Below are positions 19,850 through 31,343 of a stretch of 64,000 nucleotides of DNA, in pieces. The stretch's first letter is position 1. The number at the start of each line of letters is the position of its first letter. Both the position numbers and the translations under genes were made by a program. Origin of the DNA: JBBDMC01 sp963775235 (GTDB taxonomy: Bacteria; Pseudomonadota; Alphaproteobacteria; Rhizobiales; Kaistiaceae); assembly GCA_963775235.1 (NCBI GenBank), contig CAVZHY010000002.1, positions 62,001 to 126,000 on the forward strand, given 5' to 3'. Under the pieces are notes generated by a model, which saw only the letters and a program-made list of their open reading frames with translations, was not told where the DNA came from and searched no databases.

Positions 19850-21606
19850 CTACCGCACCCATGTCGCCGGCACCAGATTGGTCTCCGAAACGACCGGCAG
19901 TACGATGCTGGACGCGCGCTCCGGGTCGTGGAAGACGGTCTGCCGGGCGACGCGGAGTTCGCTTTCCGACCAGTCCTGACCGCCGGTGTTGTGGTTCCGA
20001 TCAAAGTTCGGAAAATCGGAGCTGGAAATATCGATGCGGATGCGCGATCCCTTTCTGAAGCGAATACCAACGGGCATCAGTTCGATCGAAAGAGCGCACG
20101 GGTCATCCGGAACCATGGGCGCATCCGTCCCCGGGCCGCCGCGGTAGCGGGCGCGCACGATGCCGAACGACAGGTTGATCGCCAAACCATCGGCGCCGAC
20201 CTCGATCAGCTTTACGGCGAAGTCGGTATCGGGTGCGTCGGTCGCAGCGTACAGCGTCATCGATACCGGACCGGCTAGCAGCATGTCCTCACCCAGCGGC
20301 GCGGTCTGGTAGACCAGCACGTCACGCCGCCCATCCAGGGGCGATTGATCGCAGGGCGCATGCTGCGTATCGGCGCCCATCAGGCTCATGACCGGATCGG
20401 CGGGGTCGTAGGCGAAGCGATCCGGCGCCTCGCCTGGGGCGGGCGCCTCCAGCGACAGAGCGCCGTCCCCGCGCACGGTATTGGCGCTGCCGCGGCTGCG
20501 TAGGTACATGGTTCGGTATTCCGTTCCCGGCACTGGCCAGTCCTCTGCGTGAAACCACGCATTGTCGTTGAGGATGAACAGGCGCACCGGCGGCTCGGAA
20601 TCGAGGCCATTGTCGATTCCCTTGAGGCGGGCGTCGAACCAATGCGCCAGCAAATCGGCAAAATCTCCTTCGGCCTGGGGGCCGTAGTCTCGCGCCCCGA
20701 GCTTTCGATGCATGAAGTAACGTATTATGTGACCATGGGCCGATCACCATCCGATGCCGGTTGCGCATCGCGGAGGGACCGAACCGTCGCATCCCCACGA
20801 AATGATCAACCGTCGGCGCCTGTCTGTCCCACCAGCTCGTCATGCAGCAGACGGCGGCATCGACGTCGCCCCATATCTGGTCGAATGCCCAGTAGTCCTT
20901 CGTCATGTCGCGGAAGTGCTGCTTGAGGGCCGGCCACATGTCGCCGAACACCTCCTCAGGGAATCGAGTCGAGCGGCAAGCGCCATATCCATTTGTCGCG
21001 CAGCACGTGACGCCAGATCTCGTCCGCAATCCCGCGGTCATACGGTCCGAAAGGTGCGCCGCTGCGCATTTCGCAGATCGGCCGCAACCTGATGTACCCA
21101 CTGCATACGTCGACCCATGTCGAATATGCCGTAGTTCTTCACCGTCATGTTCGGCGCGATGCCGCTGGCATAGATCGCCTTGAGCGATGGAGGCTTTGCA
21201 CCCGCCAAGCGCCAGCTGCACCAGGTCGGATAGGACGTGCCGAACGTTCCGACCTGTCCGTCGGCGCCCTTCAGGTTTGCCGCCCATTCGATGGCAGTCG
21301 TAGCCATCGTTGGCCTCGGTCGTCTGTCCGCTCTTCCCGTAGATCCAGTCGAATGTCGCCATCCGACCGATAGCGGCCGCGCACGTCCTGGATGACGACG
21401 ATATATCCCTGGGCCGCCAGCGCCGTGGCATCCTTCGTGTACATCGGATGCTTCTTGTCGTAGGGCGTCCGTGACATGAGGACCGGAAAGCGCCCAGCCG
21501 CTGTCGGTCGGTAGACGTCAGAACGCAGGACAATGCCGTCCCGCGTTTCGCACGGCACATTTTCATCGACGGCAAAGGCAAGGGGCGGGCGGCGCGGACT
21601 AAACAT
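19850..21606 (-). pseudogene. CocE/NonD family hydrolase (copy 2), frame broken about five times
   Basis: A second member of the hydrolase family seen at 8115-9830. Pieces in order: MFSPRRPPLAFAVDENVPCE...VIQDVRGRYRSDGD (from the ATG at 21606, with GAGG upstream); DWIYGKSGQTTEANDGYD; TAIEWAANLKGADGQVGTFGTSYPTW with the nucleophile serine; EIWRHVLRDKWIWRLPLDSIP; PEEVFGDMWPALKQHF...SHNTLL; and ARDYGPQAEGDFADLLAHWF to the end with IRIDISSSDFPNFDRNHNTGG. Breaks lie near 21360, 21300, 21050, 20960 and 20710. Joined, they give a full-length protein with key residues kept, so either the sequence is poor here or the gene decayed recently. Confidence 0.8.
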
Positions 21607-21667
21607 CGGTCTGCCTCGGAAGCACGAACGGATCAGGCGACGTGGCCGCGGTAACCTAGGCAACGTC

Positions 21668-22704
21668 TTATCGGAGCTCAATCGCGCTCCGCCCGCAAAT
21701 GACCATTTGGTCTTCGACTATGAGCGCGCGGCATAGAGCACTGGCGTTTCGCTTACCGGGTGCGGCACGGTCCGCTGCAATGATCGGCAGATACCATTCC
21801 CCCAGGTTCGAGGGCGCCAGGACGTCTTCAGCGGCCGACCGGACCAGATCGATGAAGCGAAGCACCAACGGAGACGGCTGCCGTCCCGCTGGCAGAATGT
21901 AGCCAAACGTCGCGTTCAGCGGCGGATCAAGCGGGCGAGCGGCGAGACCATCGCGGTCGAGGGAGTTTACGGTGAACAGATCGGCGATCGTTACGCCAAG
22001 CCCCTTCGAGACCAGAACGCAGCTCGAGGCCATGGTCGACGATTCGATCCCGACCAGCGGTGCACGCCCGATCTCCGCGAACTTGCCGTCTATCCATCGC
22101 CTCAGCAGCGCCGCTGGTGGCAACATGATAAGGCGTTCCTGGGCCAGCGCCGTCAACGGGATGCTCTTCCCGTTCCGCCAGCGGGTGGGCCTCCGGCATC
22201 ACGACCATGACAGGAGCCCGCACCAACGGTTCGGCATTTCCGTGATCGACTGGGCAGGATGCACGAAGCCGACTTCAAACTGGCTGCCGGGTGCCCACTG
22301 GTCGATGTCGCGCCGGCCGCGGATATCGAGCGACACACTGATGGTCGGGTACTCGGCCATGAAACGCGCCAACGCGGCAGGGATCACAGCACCCACGAGC
22401 GGCGACATGGCGAAAACGCGCAGGTGATTTCCGCCGCCTTGCCGGATGTTCCGCCCGATCTGAGCGAGCTCGTCCAAGCCCGCGAGCAGCGCGTTCGGCC
22501 TCGAGATAGAACGACTCTCCCTGCGGGGTTATCGTAAGACGCCCGCCGCGACGGCTGAACAGGGGAAAGCCGAGTTCCGTCTCCAGGTGACCTGATCATA
22601 CGGCTCACGGCCGGCTGCGTGACGCAGAGCAGGTCCGCTGCCTCGGTCACTGTGCGCGCGCGGATCACCGCCCTCAGGGCCTGCAGCCACTTCACGTTGA
22701 TCAT
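21668..22704 (-). pseudogene. LysR-family regulator, frame broken at least four times
   Basis: The N-terminus MINVKWLQALRAVIRARTVTEAADLLCVTQPAVSRMIR is a LysR helix-turn-helix domain. It continues in other frames with HLETELGFPLFSRRGGRLTI, LDELAQIGRNIRQGGGNHLRVFAMSPLVGAV, then MVRAPVMVVMPEAHPLA, and finally the ligand-binding domain PPAALLRRWIDGKFAEIG...SSTMASSCVLVSKGLGVTIADLFTVNSLD. Breaks lie near 22590, 22500, 22215 and 22160. Divergent from the aldolase gene at 22821, which it would be expected to regulate. Whether the breaks are real is open. Confidence 0.78.
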
Positions 22705-22820
22705 TGGAATGTCATGTCTTCACGTAATGGGGATACATCTATTGGTAATTTGAGGGAATACCCGAAAAAAAGCTACTGTCGTTTGCTGCAGCATTCGTTC
22801 GCCCGGAAGCGCAAAACCCG

Positions 22821-23943
22821 ATGAGACCTCCCGCTGAACCCGGAGACGCGGTGTCGGTGATCGACACGCCTGCGCTCGTCCTCGACCTCGACGCTTTCGA
22901 GGACAATCTCGAGACGATGGCGGCTCTCATCAGAATGCACCCTGAAGTGGCCTTGCGGCCCCACGCCAAGACGCACAAGTGTGCCGTCATCGTTTCCTTG
23001 CAAACCGCCCGCGGAGCCATCGGTATCTGCTGTCAGAAGGTGTCGGAAGCCGAGGCTCTCGTCCATGCCGGCGCGCGCGACGTCCTGGTGACAAACCAGA
23101 TTGCATCCGCCGAGAAGCTCGATCGCCTGATGGCGTTGGTTCCGCTCGCGCGCATCGGTCTTTGCTGTGACGCACTGATACATGTCGACATGGCCGAATC
23201 CGCGGCCCAAAAAGCAGGCGTGCATCTCGACATCGTCATCGAGGTAAACGTCGGCGGCAACCGCGCCGGCGTTGAGGATAGCAATGCGCTGTTGGCGATC
23301 GCCAAGCGCATTGATGAGGCGCCACACCTCACTTTGCGCGGGCTGCAGGCTTACGATGGCCCGTCCCAACACATACGCGACTACGCGCAGAGGCGGGCGG
23401 CGGCGAAAGCGAGCGTCGATCGCGCCCGGCACTTCCGCGATGTGCTGAGACAGCACGGCCTGGAATGTCCCGTGGTCACTGGCGGTGGGACCGGAACGGT
23501 GAAGGATATAGCCGAGGGCGGGGTCCATACTGAAATCCAGCCGGGTTCGTACATTTTCATGGACACTTCTTACGGGGCGCTCCTCGACGCGGACGGAACA
23601 CCCGATCACACTTTCCGCCAAAGCCTTTTCGTTCTGACCACCGTCACCAGCGCGCCTGCCCCGGGGCGCGCCCTCGTTGACGCGGGCCACAAGACCGTCG
23701 CCGTGGACTCCGGCATGCCCGGCATTCGTGGCCGAAGCGATATTTCCTATGCCCGCGCGGCTGACGAAGCGGGCCTGGTCGTCTGGGAAGTCGCGACTCC
23801 CGCCGCCGCACATCGGCGAACGCCTGTACCTTGTACCCTCCCATTGCGATCCGACCGTCAATCTCCACGATTATTTCGTTTGCATTCGTGGTGAACGGGT
23901 TGAGGCGGTGTGGCCGATCACGGCACGCGGCATGTCAAGCTAG
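22821..23943 (+). CDS. D-threonine aldolase-like PLP enzyme (DSD1 family), one frameshift
   Basis: A fold-type III (alanine-racemase-like) PLP enzyme of about 373 residues. Relatives cleave D-threonine, 3-hydroxy-D-aspartate or similar beta-hydroxy amino acids to glycine plus an aldehyde, with a divalent metal. The N-terminus IDTPALVLDLDAFEDNLETMAAL is followed by the PLP lysine in LRPHAKTHKCAV (about residue 50). Near 23805 the frame breaks after VWEVATPAA, and the next frame carries RLYLVPSHCDPTVNLHDYFVCIRG, the metal-binding His/Cys site that ends this family. The ATG at 22821 has only a weak GGAAG upstream. Its product glycine links it loosely to the sarcosine-oxidase genes. Confidence 0.83.
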
Positions 23944-24118
23944 CCGACGCCGCCCCTGCCTCCGGGCGCAGTCTCCGACCATGATCGACGGACATGCACG
24001 TAGAAATAATGCTGATTGGGAATCGCCTGCCGAAGGCCCTAGCGTCCTCTTTGATCACCGAACCTGGACCGCGCCCGCGGCCGATTCCTGTTGAGCCAGC
24101 GACACCGACGAGTCAGCC

Positions 24119-25085
24119 ATGAAGAAGAAACTTTACGTCGTGGTGACGATGGACTGCGAGCGACCCAATACCCAGACCCATGCGGATGCATCCGGTCCTC
24201 CCGACTACGCGACGAGCGAGATCTGGACACGTGCCTACGCCGACATGGCCGGGGAATACGGGTGGCCGGTCACGTTCTTCATTCATCCCGAGGCCGCGCT
24301 CAATCAAACGGATTTCTTCCTGGCTCTTGAAGGACAAGGGCATTGCCTTGGACTGCACCTGCATCCCTGGCGTTTCGGCGATGGCCGCTATTCAGCGGAG
24401 TGCGGCGGGCTTGAACTCGCTCGCCTGCGGGAAGTCCTGACCGCGGCGACCGATCAGTGGGAGAGCGCGTTCGGCCGACGCCCCGTCTATTTTCGCCCGG
24501 GGGCCATGTCGGCAAACGACTTTCTCTTTCCCGTGCTCGGAGAGCTTGGCTTCCGCGGCACCGGTGCATCGATGCCGGGCCGCGTCTACCCGCAAACGCA
24601 CTCCAACTGGTGGGGCGCCGAGCTTGATCCGCATCGTACGAACAGGGCGTTTCGTCATCTCAGCGGCGACATGGATCATTGCGGAGATGCCGAGTTCCGT
24701 CGATATCTCGTCGAGCGTGATCAAAAGCGGCTGCTGGTATCACTGGGACCTGAGGCCGGACTTCCCCGAGGCCGACTACGGCAGGATCACGCGAAACATT
24801 GTCCGCCAGATCGCGGAACGCGATCCGGCCATCCCGTGCATCAATCAAGTCACCCACAACGATCATGACTACACCGACCCGGCGGATCGGAACTGCCAGC
24901 ACTACCGCGCCACTCTGGACGCCATCGTGGCAGCCTGCGCCGAACAGGACTTCGAGCCGGTGGGAGCGACGTTGGCCGACATCGCCGACATGGTGCTTGC
25001 AGCCCCCCCGGTCGGCGCAAAACTCGAGCATGCGAGCGGCAAGCTGATCTATCGAGCCGGTACTTCACGCGAAATCACGTATTGA
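24119..25085 (+). CDS. Polysaccharide deacetylase-like protein, one frameshift
   Basis: About 320 residues resembling the NodB/polysaccharide-deacetylase superfamily (metal-dependent N- or O-deacetylases). Motif-like segments are VTMDCERPNTQ (catalytic/metal aspartate), LHLHPWRFGDG (metal histidines) and VYFRPGAMSANDFLFPVL (RxG motif). The frame breaks near 24670. The first frame ends at FRHLSGDM, and the second carries AEMPSSVDISSSVIKSGCWYHWDLRPDFPEADYG and THNDHDYTDPADRNCQHYRATLDAIV to the stop at 25085. There is no signal peptide, so a small sugar or non-polysaccharide substrate in the cytoplasm is likely. It abuts a sulfatase gene on the same strand. Confidence 0.7.
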
Positions 25086-25104
25086 CAGGGTGGGTGCTTC
25101 GACC

Positions 25105-26571
25105 ATGACCGAGCCCACCAATCTGATCATCTTTCAATCGGACAATCACAGCCGACGATTCCTTGGTTGCTACGGACATCCTCAGGTCCGAACACCGACA
25201 ATCGACCGGCTGGCGGCGCAAGGGACTCTTTTCACAAACGCCTATTGCGCCAGTCCGCTGTGCTGCCCCGCTCGCGCCAGCCTTGCGACAGGGCGGTTTC
25301 CGCACCAGACAGGCTACTGGGACAATATTCACGCGTTTGACGGCAAGCGCGCGAGCTGGATGCTGCGGCTGCGTGATTCTGGCGTTCAGACAACGGCCGT
25401 CGGCAAGCTTCATTACCGAAGCGCGGAGGACGATAACGGCTTTTCCGAAGAGATCGTTCCGATGCACATCGTGGACGGACGGGGGCAGCTCTCCGCCCTT
25501 CTGCGCTGGTCCGGTCAAGAACCACCGATGCTGGCCCAGCGCGACGTGTATCTCAATGAGCTCGGTGCGGGTACTTCCGATTACCAGCAATACGACGAAA
25601 CGGTGACTGCGGAGGCGAGCAAATGGCTGCGAACCAACAGCACCCGGCATACTCGATGGGTCTTGCTGGTTTCATATACCTCGCCTCATCCGCCGTTTCG
25701 GGTGCCCCAGCGTCTGCTTGACCTCTATCCGCCTGGCGAAATGGCGTTGCCGGTGCAATACGAGCCCGCAGAGCACCCGATGCACCCTGCCCTGGAGGCA
25801 CTCCGCCAATCGAAAAACTATTTCGACATGTGGCGGGAGGAGGATCTTCGGCGCATCGCCGCCGGCTATGCCGCGCTCGTCACGTTTTTGGATGAGCAAA
25901 TCGCGTCCGTCATGGGCACGGTCGAAGAGCTTGGCTTGCTTGCAACGACGCGCGTTGTCTACACTGCCGACCACGGCGAAATGCTCGGGGCACACGGCCT
26001 GTTTGGCAAGAGTTGCCTCTACGAGGATGCAGTCGGCGTACCCCTGATCTTTGCCGGCCCCGGCATACCGCGGGGCAAAGTCGTCAACGAGATCGCCTCT
26101 CACGTTGACCTGTTTCCGACCATCCTCGCTGCGACCGGCGTTCCGCTCTCACACGAGGACGCCGACCTGCCCGGCCTATCGCTTTGGCCGGCGATCGAAG
26201 GTTCTGACCGACGACGCACCGGGTTCGCCGAGTATCATGGCACGGGTTCCCTCGCCGGCAGCTTCATGATCCGGGACACAAACCAGAAACTTGTTCATCA
26301 CGTCGGCGCGCCACCGCAATTGTTCGATCTTGCAGCTGATCCCGATGAGCTGACCGATCTGGCGTTCGCCAGGCCGCAAACCCGCGAGCGTCTTGAATCG
26401 GAGCTGCACGCGATCTGCGACCCCGAAGAGGTCGACCGTCGCGCCAAGGAAGACCAACGGCGTAAGGCCGAATCTTTCGGTGGAAATGAAGCGATCACGT
26501 CGACCAGGATTTTTCGTCGCTCTCCGCCACCCGGCGTAGCTCCCGACTACCGGATCAGCTCCGAGAAGTGA
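25105..26571 (+). CDS. Sulfatase-family hydrolase (copy 1)
   Basis: A 488-residue type I sulfatase/phosphonate-monoester-hydrolase-like enzyme of the alkaline phosphatase superfamily. Metal ligands begin IIFQSDNHSRRFLG. The formylglycine motif is C53-C-P-A-R57 in SPLCCPARASLATGR, to be converted by a sulfatase-maturing enzyme not found here. The late metal site is VYTADHGEMLGAHGLFGK. No signal peptide, so cytoplasmic. I used the ATG at 25105 with GGGTGG upstream; an in-frame GTG at 25090 is an alternative. It follows the deacetylase by 19 bases and is related to the sulfatase at 41828. Confidence 0.88.
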   Translation: MTEPTNLIIFQSDNHSRRFLGCYGHPQVRTPTIDRLAAQGTLFTNAYCASPLCCPARASLATGRFPHQTGYWDNIHAFDGKRASWMLRLRDSGVQTTAVGKLHYRSAEDDNGFSEEIVPMHIVDGRGQLSALLRWSGQEPPMLAQRDVYLNELGAGTSDYQQYDETVTAEASKWLRTNSTRHTRWVLLVSYTSPHPPFRVPQRLLDLYPPGEMALPVQYEPAEHPMHPALEALRQSKNYFDMWREEDLRRIAAGYAALVTFLDEQIASVMGTVEELGLLATTRVVYTADHGEMLGAHGLFGKSCLYEDAVGVPLIFAGPGIPRGKVVNEIASHVDLFPTILAATGVPLSHEDADLPGLSLWPAIEGSDRRRTGFAEYHGTGSLAGSFMIRDTNQKLVHHVGAPPQLFDLAADPDELTDLAFARPQTRERLESELHAICDPEEVDRRAKEDQRRKAESFGGNEAITSTRIFRRSPPPGVAPDYRISSEK

Positions 26572-26963
26572 GCGTTACAATCACGACTTGCGCGAGAACC
26601 CGCGACTGCGGTCGCGGATTGCTTCCGCCACATCAAGATGCAACGATCTGCACCGATGAGTTGCCTCCTGACTTTTTGTCGAGGGAAGCGACGAGGTGCT
26701 CGTCCAGTGCTACCTGCACACCTCCGACTACGCCCCGCAAGGTTGGTTTCAGCCGGTTGAGCGCCGTCTCAAGCTTCGTCACGCGTTCCGGCGCGTCGAC
26801 TAGAAAGTAACGCGGAGACTTGAGGACGGCCCTGTGGTTGCGGGCGCCGGCCGGGCGGGAGCGGGCTCACACCAATGCTCGCGCGAGACCGGCATGATTC
26901 AAGTCGGAAAGATCACTTTGTCCGGGACGGCAATCCTCCTCCGGCCACGGGTGAAGCAAATGA
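26572..26963. other. Gap without a confident gene
   Basis: No recognisable gene. The most protein-like frame is on the minus strand, about 26626-26810, reading LVDAPERVTKLETALNRLKP and ending SGGNSSVQIVAS, but it has no ATG and only a GTG start. It may be a remnant or chance. A plus-strand frame of 39 codons over the same bases competes with it. Confidence 0.3.
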
Positions 26964-27248
26964 TCAGGAGCCCTCATCGGATGCGACCACCCATTGCAAG
27001 ATGGCGCCAATAGCCCGCAGGCTCGGATCCTCTGCCTGACGCATTACCGTCAGAAGTTGAAACCAGAGCTCATCATCGCCGCGATCGACAAACTCACGGA
27101 CGGCGCCCACAACAAAGTCCGCGGGGGTCATCGTTGCCGCCGCAGCACGTCGTTCAATCTCCTCGACGAGATTTTGATCAAGCGATGCGAGCACGGCCAC
27201 AGCTACGTCGGGCCGATGCAGATTCACGATAAGCTCGCCGAGTACCAA
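26964..27248 (-). CDS. Small hypothetical protein
   Basis: A 94-codon frame. The product contains VAVAVLASLDQNLVEEIERR and AATMTPADFVVGAVREFVDR, a pattern like a ribbon-helix-helix antitoxin-type core, followed by ELWFQLLTVMRQAEDPSLRAIGAIL. Composition looks protein-like and acidic. It overlaps the next small frame by 25 bases on the same strand, and both point away from narG. Not recognised as a named family. Confidence 0.45.
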   Translation of the reverse strand: MVLGELIVNLHRPDVAVAVLASLDQNLVEEIERRAAAATMTPADFVVGAVREFVDRGDDELWFQLLTVMRQAEDPSLRAIGAILQWVVASDEGS

Positions 27249-27502
27249 GGCAGAGGGCCTTTCGGTGTCGTTATCGACATGTCCAGAAGCCTGATGATAG
27301 CAGCCCGCAATTGACGCAGGCTACCAATTTGACCTTCGACAAATGATGCGCGGAATTGTCCGGTGAGCCAGCGCGCACCTTCCATGCCCACTGCCGCGGC
27401 CAATTGCAGCAGTGGCCCTGATTCATGGTGCTCCGCGGCATCGTTGCCGGGTGTCTGATCCCTGAACAAAAAATGACGGAGTGCACACACACTTCCGATC
27501 AT
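27224..27502 (-). CDS. Small hypothetical protein upstream of narG
   Basis: A 92-codon frame divergent from narG, starting at 27502. The middle reads SGPLLQLAAAVGMEGARWLTGQFRASFVEG, which looks helical; the last 15 residues look non-native. It may instead form one frameshifted gene with 26964-27248. No family recognised. If it is not real, 27249-27582 is simply the narG upstream region. Confidence 0.35.
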   Translation of the reverse strand: MIGSVCALRHFLFRDQTPGNDAAEHHESGPLLQLAAAVGMEGARWLTGQFRASFVEGQIGSLRQLRAAIIRLLDMSITTPKGPLPWYSASLS

Positions 27503-27582
27503 GGGAGCGATGACTTAAAGTGACCCTTCGCAGGAGCCGATACCGCCGCCCAAGGGTCGGCACGCACGTCCGAGGAGACGAC

Positions 27583-30500
27583 ATGAGCCACTTTCTCGAG
27601 CGGCTGACCTACCTCTCTCGTAAGCGTGAGTCCTTCGCCGACAATCATGGTGAACTCCGCGATGAAGATCGCATGTGGGAGGAAGGCTATCGGCAGCGTT
27701 GGCAGCACGACAAGATCGTGCGCTCGACCCACGGCGTGAATTGCACGGGCTCATGTTCGTGGAAGATTTACGTCAAGAGCGGCGTCGTTACGTGGGAGAC
27801 GCAGCAGACAGACTATCCGCGTACGCGCCCTGGGATGCCCAACCACGAGCCGCGTGGGTGCTCGCGTGGCGCGTCATATAGCTGGTACCTCTACAGCGCC
27901 AGCCGCATCAAGTACCCGATGGTGCGCGGCAGGCTCATCAAGGCCTGGCGCGAGGCGCGCAAGACGCTCGCGCCGGTCGCAGCATGGGCGGCGATCGTCG
28001 GCGATGCGAAGACGACGACGGCCTACAAGTCCATGCGCGGCCGCGGCGGCTTCGTGCGCTCGACCTGGGATGAAGTGAGCGAGATCATCGCCGCCGCAAA
28101 CGTCCACACCATCAAGACCTGGGGCCCGGATCGCGTCGTCGGCTTCTCGCCGATCCCTGCGATGTCCATGGTCTCCTATGCCTCTGGCGCGCGTTATCTC
28201 AGCCTGATCGGCGGCACGCTGCTGTCGTTCTACGACTGGTACTGCGACCTGCCGCCATCAAGCCCCCAGACCTGGGGCGAGCAAACCGACGTGCCGGAAT
28301 CGGCCGACTGGTACAATTCCGGTTATATTATCGCCTGGGGTTCGAACGTACCGCAAACACGCACGCCGGACGCCCACTTCTTCGTCGAGTCCCGCTACAA
28401 CGGCACCAAGGTCGTGGCGATCACGCCCGACTATTCGGAGGTAGCCAAACTTTCCGACCTTTGGCTTCACCCCAAACAGGGTACCGATGCGGCCCTCGCG
28501 ATGTCCATGGGTCATGTCATTCTTCGCGAGTTCTTCGTCGATCGGCAGGTGCCTTATTTTCAGGACTATACGCGTCGTTACACCGATTTGCCGATGTTGG
28601 TGCGACTGCGAAAGGACGGCGGAGCGCTGGGTGCCGGATCGCTATGTGCGCCAGAGCGACCTCGTTGACGCTCCAAAATCAAGTAGCGCCGCTTGGAAGA
28701 CCGTCGCCACTGCCGAGGATGGCGGCAAGCTGGTCGTGCCACAGGGATCGATCGGTTACCGCTGGCCGGCCGAGGGCGAAGCGAAGGGGCGCTGGAATCT
28801 TGAGCCAAAGGACGGTGAGAGCGGCGAGGACGTACGGCTCGCACTTAGCCTGATCGAGCGTCGCGACGACGTGGTGTCCGTTGCATTTCCGTATTTTGGC
28901 GGCAAACCGCACGAACATTTCGTGGAGAACGACCAGGGCGTCGACGTGCTGTTGCGCAACGTTCCGGTACGTCGGGTAACCCTCTCCGATGGCGAGGCCC
29001 ACGTCACAACTGTATTCGATCTCCTATGCGCAAATTACGGGATTGACCGGGGTCTGGGGGGAAGCTGCGCGGCATCTTTTGCGGACGACGTTCCCTATAC
29101 GCCGGCTTGGCAGGAGCCGATCACTGGCGTGACGGCCGATAAGGCGATCGCGGTGGCGCGCGGCTTCGCCGAGAACGCGGAGAAGACCAAGGGGCGCTCG
29201 ATGGTGATCATCGGCGCCGGTATGAACCACTGGTACCACCAGGATATGGGTTACCGCAGCATCATCAACTTCCTGATGATGTGCGGCACGGTGGGTGTGT
29301 CGGGTGGCGGGTGGGCCCACTACGTAGGGCAGGAAAAACTGCGCCCGCAGACCGGCTGGACAATGCTGGCGTTCGCGCTCGACTGGGTGCGGCCGCCGCG
29401 CCAGATGAACGGCACGTCGTTCTTCTATGCGCATAGCGACCAGTGGCGTTACGAGAAGCTCGAAGTGTCCGAACTGCTTTCGCCGTTGGCTGATCCGGCG
29501 CCGTATCGCGCCAGCATGATAGACCTCAACGCGCGCGCGGAGAGAATGGGCTGGCTGCCGTCGGCACCGCAGTTGGCAACCAATCCGCTGCGGCTGGCGG
29601 CCGAAGCCGACAAGGCTGGCGTTGCGATCAAGGATCACGTCGTCGCCGGCCTCAAGGCTGGCCGGATCGACATGTCCTGCGAGGATCCGGACAATCCGGT
29701 GAATTTTCCACGCAACCTTTTCATCTGGCGCTCAAACCTGTTCGGCTCGTCGGGTAAAGGACACGAATATTTCCTGCGCCATTTCCTCGGCACCCGCCAT
29801 GGTCTGCAGGGCAAGGACCTCGGCGAGATGGGCGGTGTGAAGCCCCAGGAGGTCGCTTGGCGTGACCCGGCGCCGGAAGGCAAGCTCGATCTCGTCGTCA
29901 CGCTCGACTTCCGCATGTCGACGAGTTGCCTTTATTCCGACATCGTGCTGCCGACCGCGACCTGGTACGAGAAGAACGACCTCAATACCTCCGACATGCA
30001 TCCGTTCATCCATCCGCTGTCGACGGCGGTGGATCCCGTCTGGGAATCGCGCAGCGACTGGGAGACCTACAAGACCATCGCGCGAAAGTTCTCGGAGCTG
30101 GCGGTCGGTCATCTCGGCGTCGAACGGGACATAGTGCTCACGCCGATCCAGCACGACACCGCGGCCGAGCTTGCACAACCCTTCGATGTCAAGGACTGGA
30201 AGAAGGGCGAATGCGAGCTCATGCCCTGGCGTCACTGCGCCGCAGATCGCGATCGTCGAGCGGGACTATCCCAATACCTACCGCCGATTCACGGCGCTCG
30301 GCCCCCTTGCGGACAAACTCGGCAATGGCGGCAAGGGAATTGGCTGGAATACCGGAGACGAGGTGAAGGGTCTGGGCGACATCAACTATCGCGTGAACGA
30401 CGGGGGACCCACTGACGGGCGCCCCCGTATCGAGAGCGACATCGATGCCGCGGAAGTGATTCTTTACCTGGCGCCGGAAACCAACGGCCAGGTCGCGGTG

Positions 30501-31343
30501 AAGGCCTGGGAGGCGCTGGGCGCGATCACCGGGCGGGATCACACGCACCTTGCCGCTGCGCGCCAGGATGAGAAGATCCGCTTTCGCGACATCCAGGCGC
30601 AACCGCGCAAGATCATCTCGTCGCCGACCTGGTCCGGCATTGAGAGCGAGCATGTCAGCTATTCGGCCGGCTACACCAACGTGAACGAATTGATCCCGTG
30701 GCGAACGCTCACGGGCCGCCAGCAGTTCTATCAGGATCATCGCTGGTTCCGTGATTTCGGTGAAAGTTTCGCCGTCTACAGACCGCCGGTCGACACGCGT
30801 ACTGTCGGCGAGATGCTCGGCAAGAAGAGCAATGGCGAGACCGAAATCGTTCTCAATTTCATCACCCCGCACCAGAAATGGGGCATCCACTCCACCTACA
30901 CGGATAATCTGCTGATGCTGACTTTGTCGCGCGGCGGTCCAATCGTGTGGGTGTCGGAGGCTGATGCCAGGAAGGCCGGTATCGTCGACAACGACTGGAT
31001 CGAGCTCTTCAACCTCAATGGCGCGATTGCCGCACGCGCCGTCGTCAGCCAACGCGTCCATGAGGGCATGTGCCTGATGTATCATGCGCAGGAGAAGATC
31101 GTGAACGTGCCGGGCTCGCAGATCACCGGGCAGCGCGGCGGCATCCACAATTCCGTCACGCGCACCGTCCTGAAGCCCACTCACATGGTCGGCGGCTACG
31201 CCCAGCTCTCCTATGGTTTCAACTACTACGGAACGGTGGGGTCCAACCGTGACGAGTTCGTTATCGTGCGCAAGTTCAACAAGATCGACTGGCTTGATCA
31301 CTCCAATCCTGTCGACCGAGCGGTCGAGGAGACAGCATCATGA
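27583..31343 (+). CDS. narG: Respiratory nitrate reductase alpha subunit, two frameshifts
   Basis: Catalytic molybdenum (bis-MGD) subunit of membrane-bound nitrate reductase, about 1250 residues, reducing nitrate to nitrite at the cytoplasmic face. The FS0 cluster ligands lie in THGVNCTGSCSW and RGCSRGASYSW. The molybdenum-ligand region is SADWYNSGYIIAWGSNVPQT. The C-terminus has GGYAQLSYGFNYYGTVGSNRDEF. The ATG at 27583 has GAGGAG upstream. Two frame breaks: near 28618 (LVRLRKDG to ERWVPDRYVRQSDLVD, one extra G in GGCGGAGCGC) and near 30228 (KGECELMP to GVTAPQIAIVERDYPNTY, one extra T in CCCTGGCG). Single-base correction restores close likeness to E. coli NarG throughout, so sequencing error is likely. 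Confidence 0.95.

Noticed and set aside
30219..31301. 360-codon minus-strand frame in narG
   Set aside because: Opposite strand of a strongly conserved narG segment.
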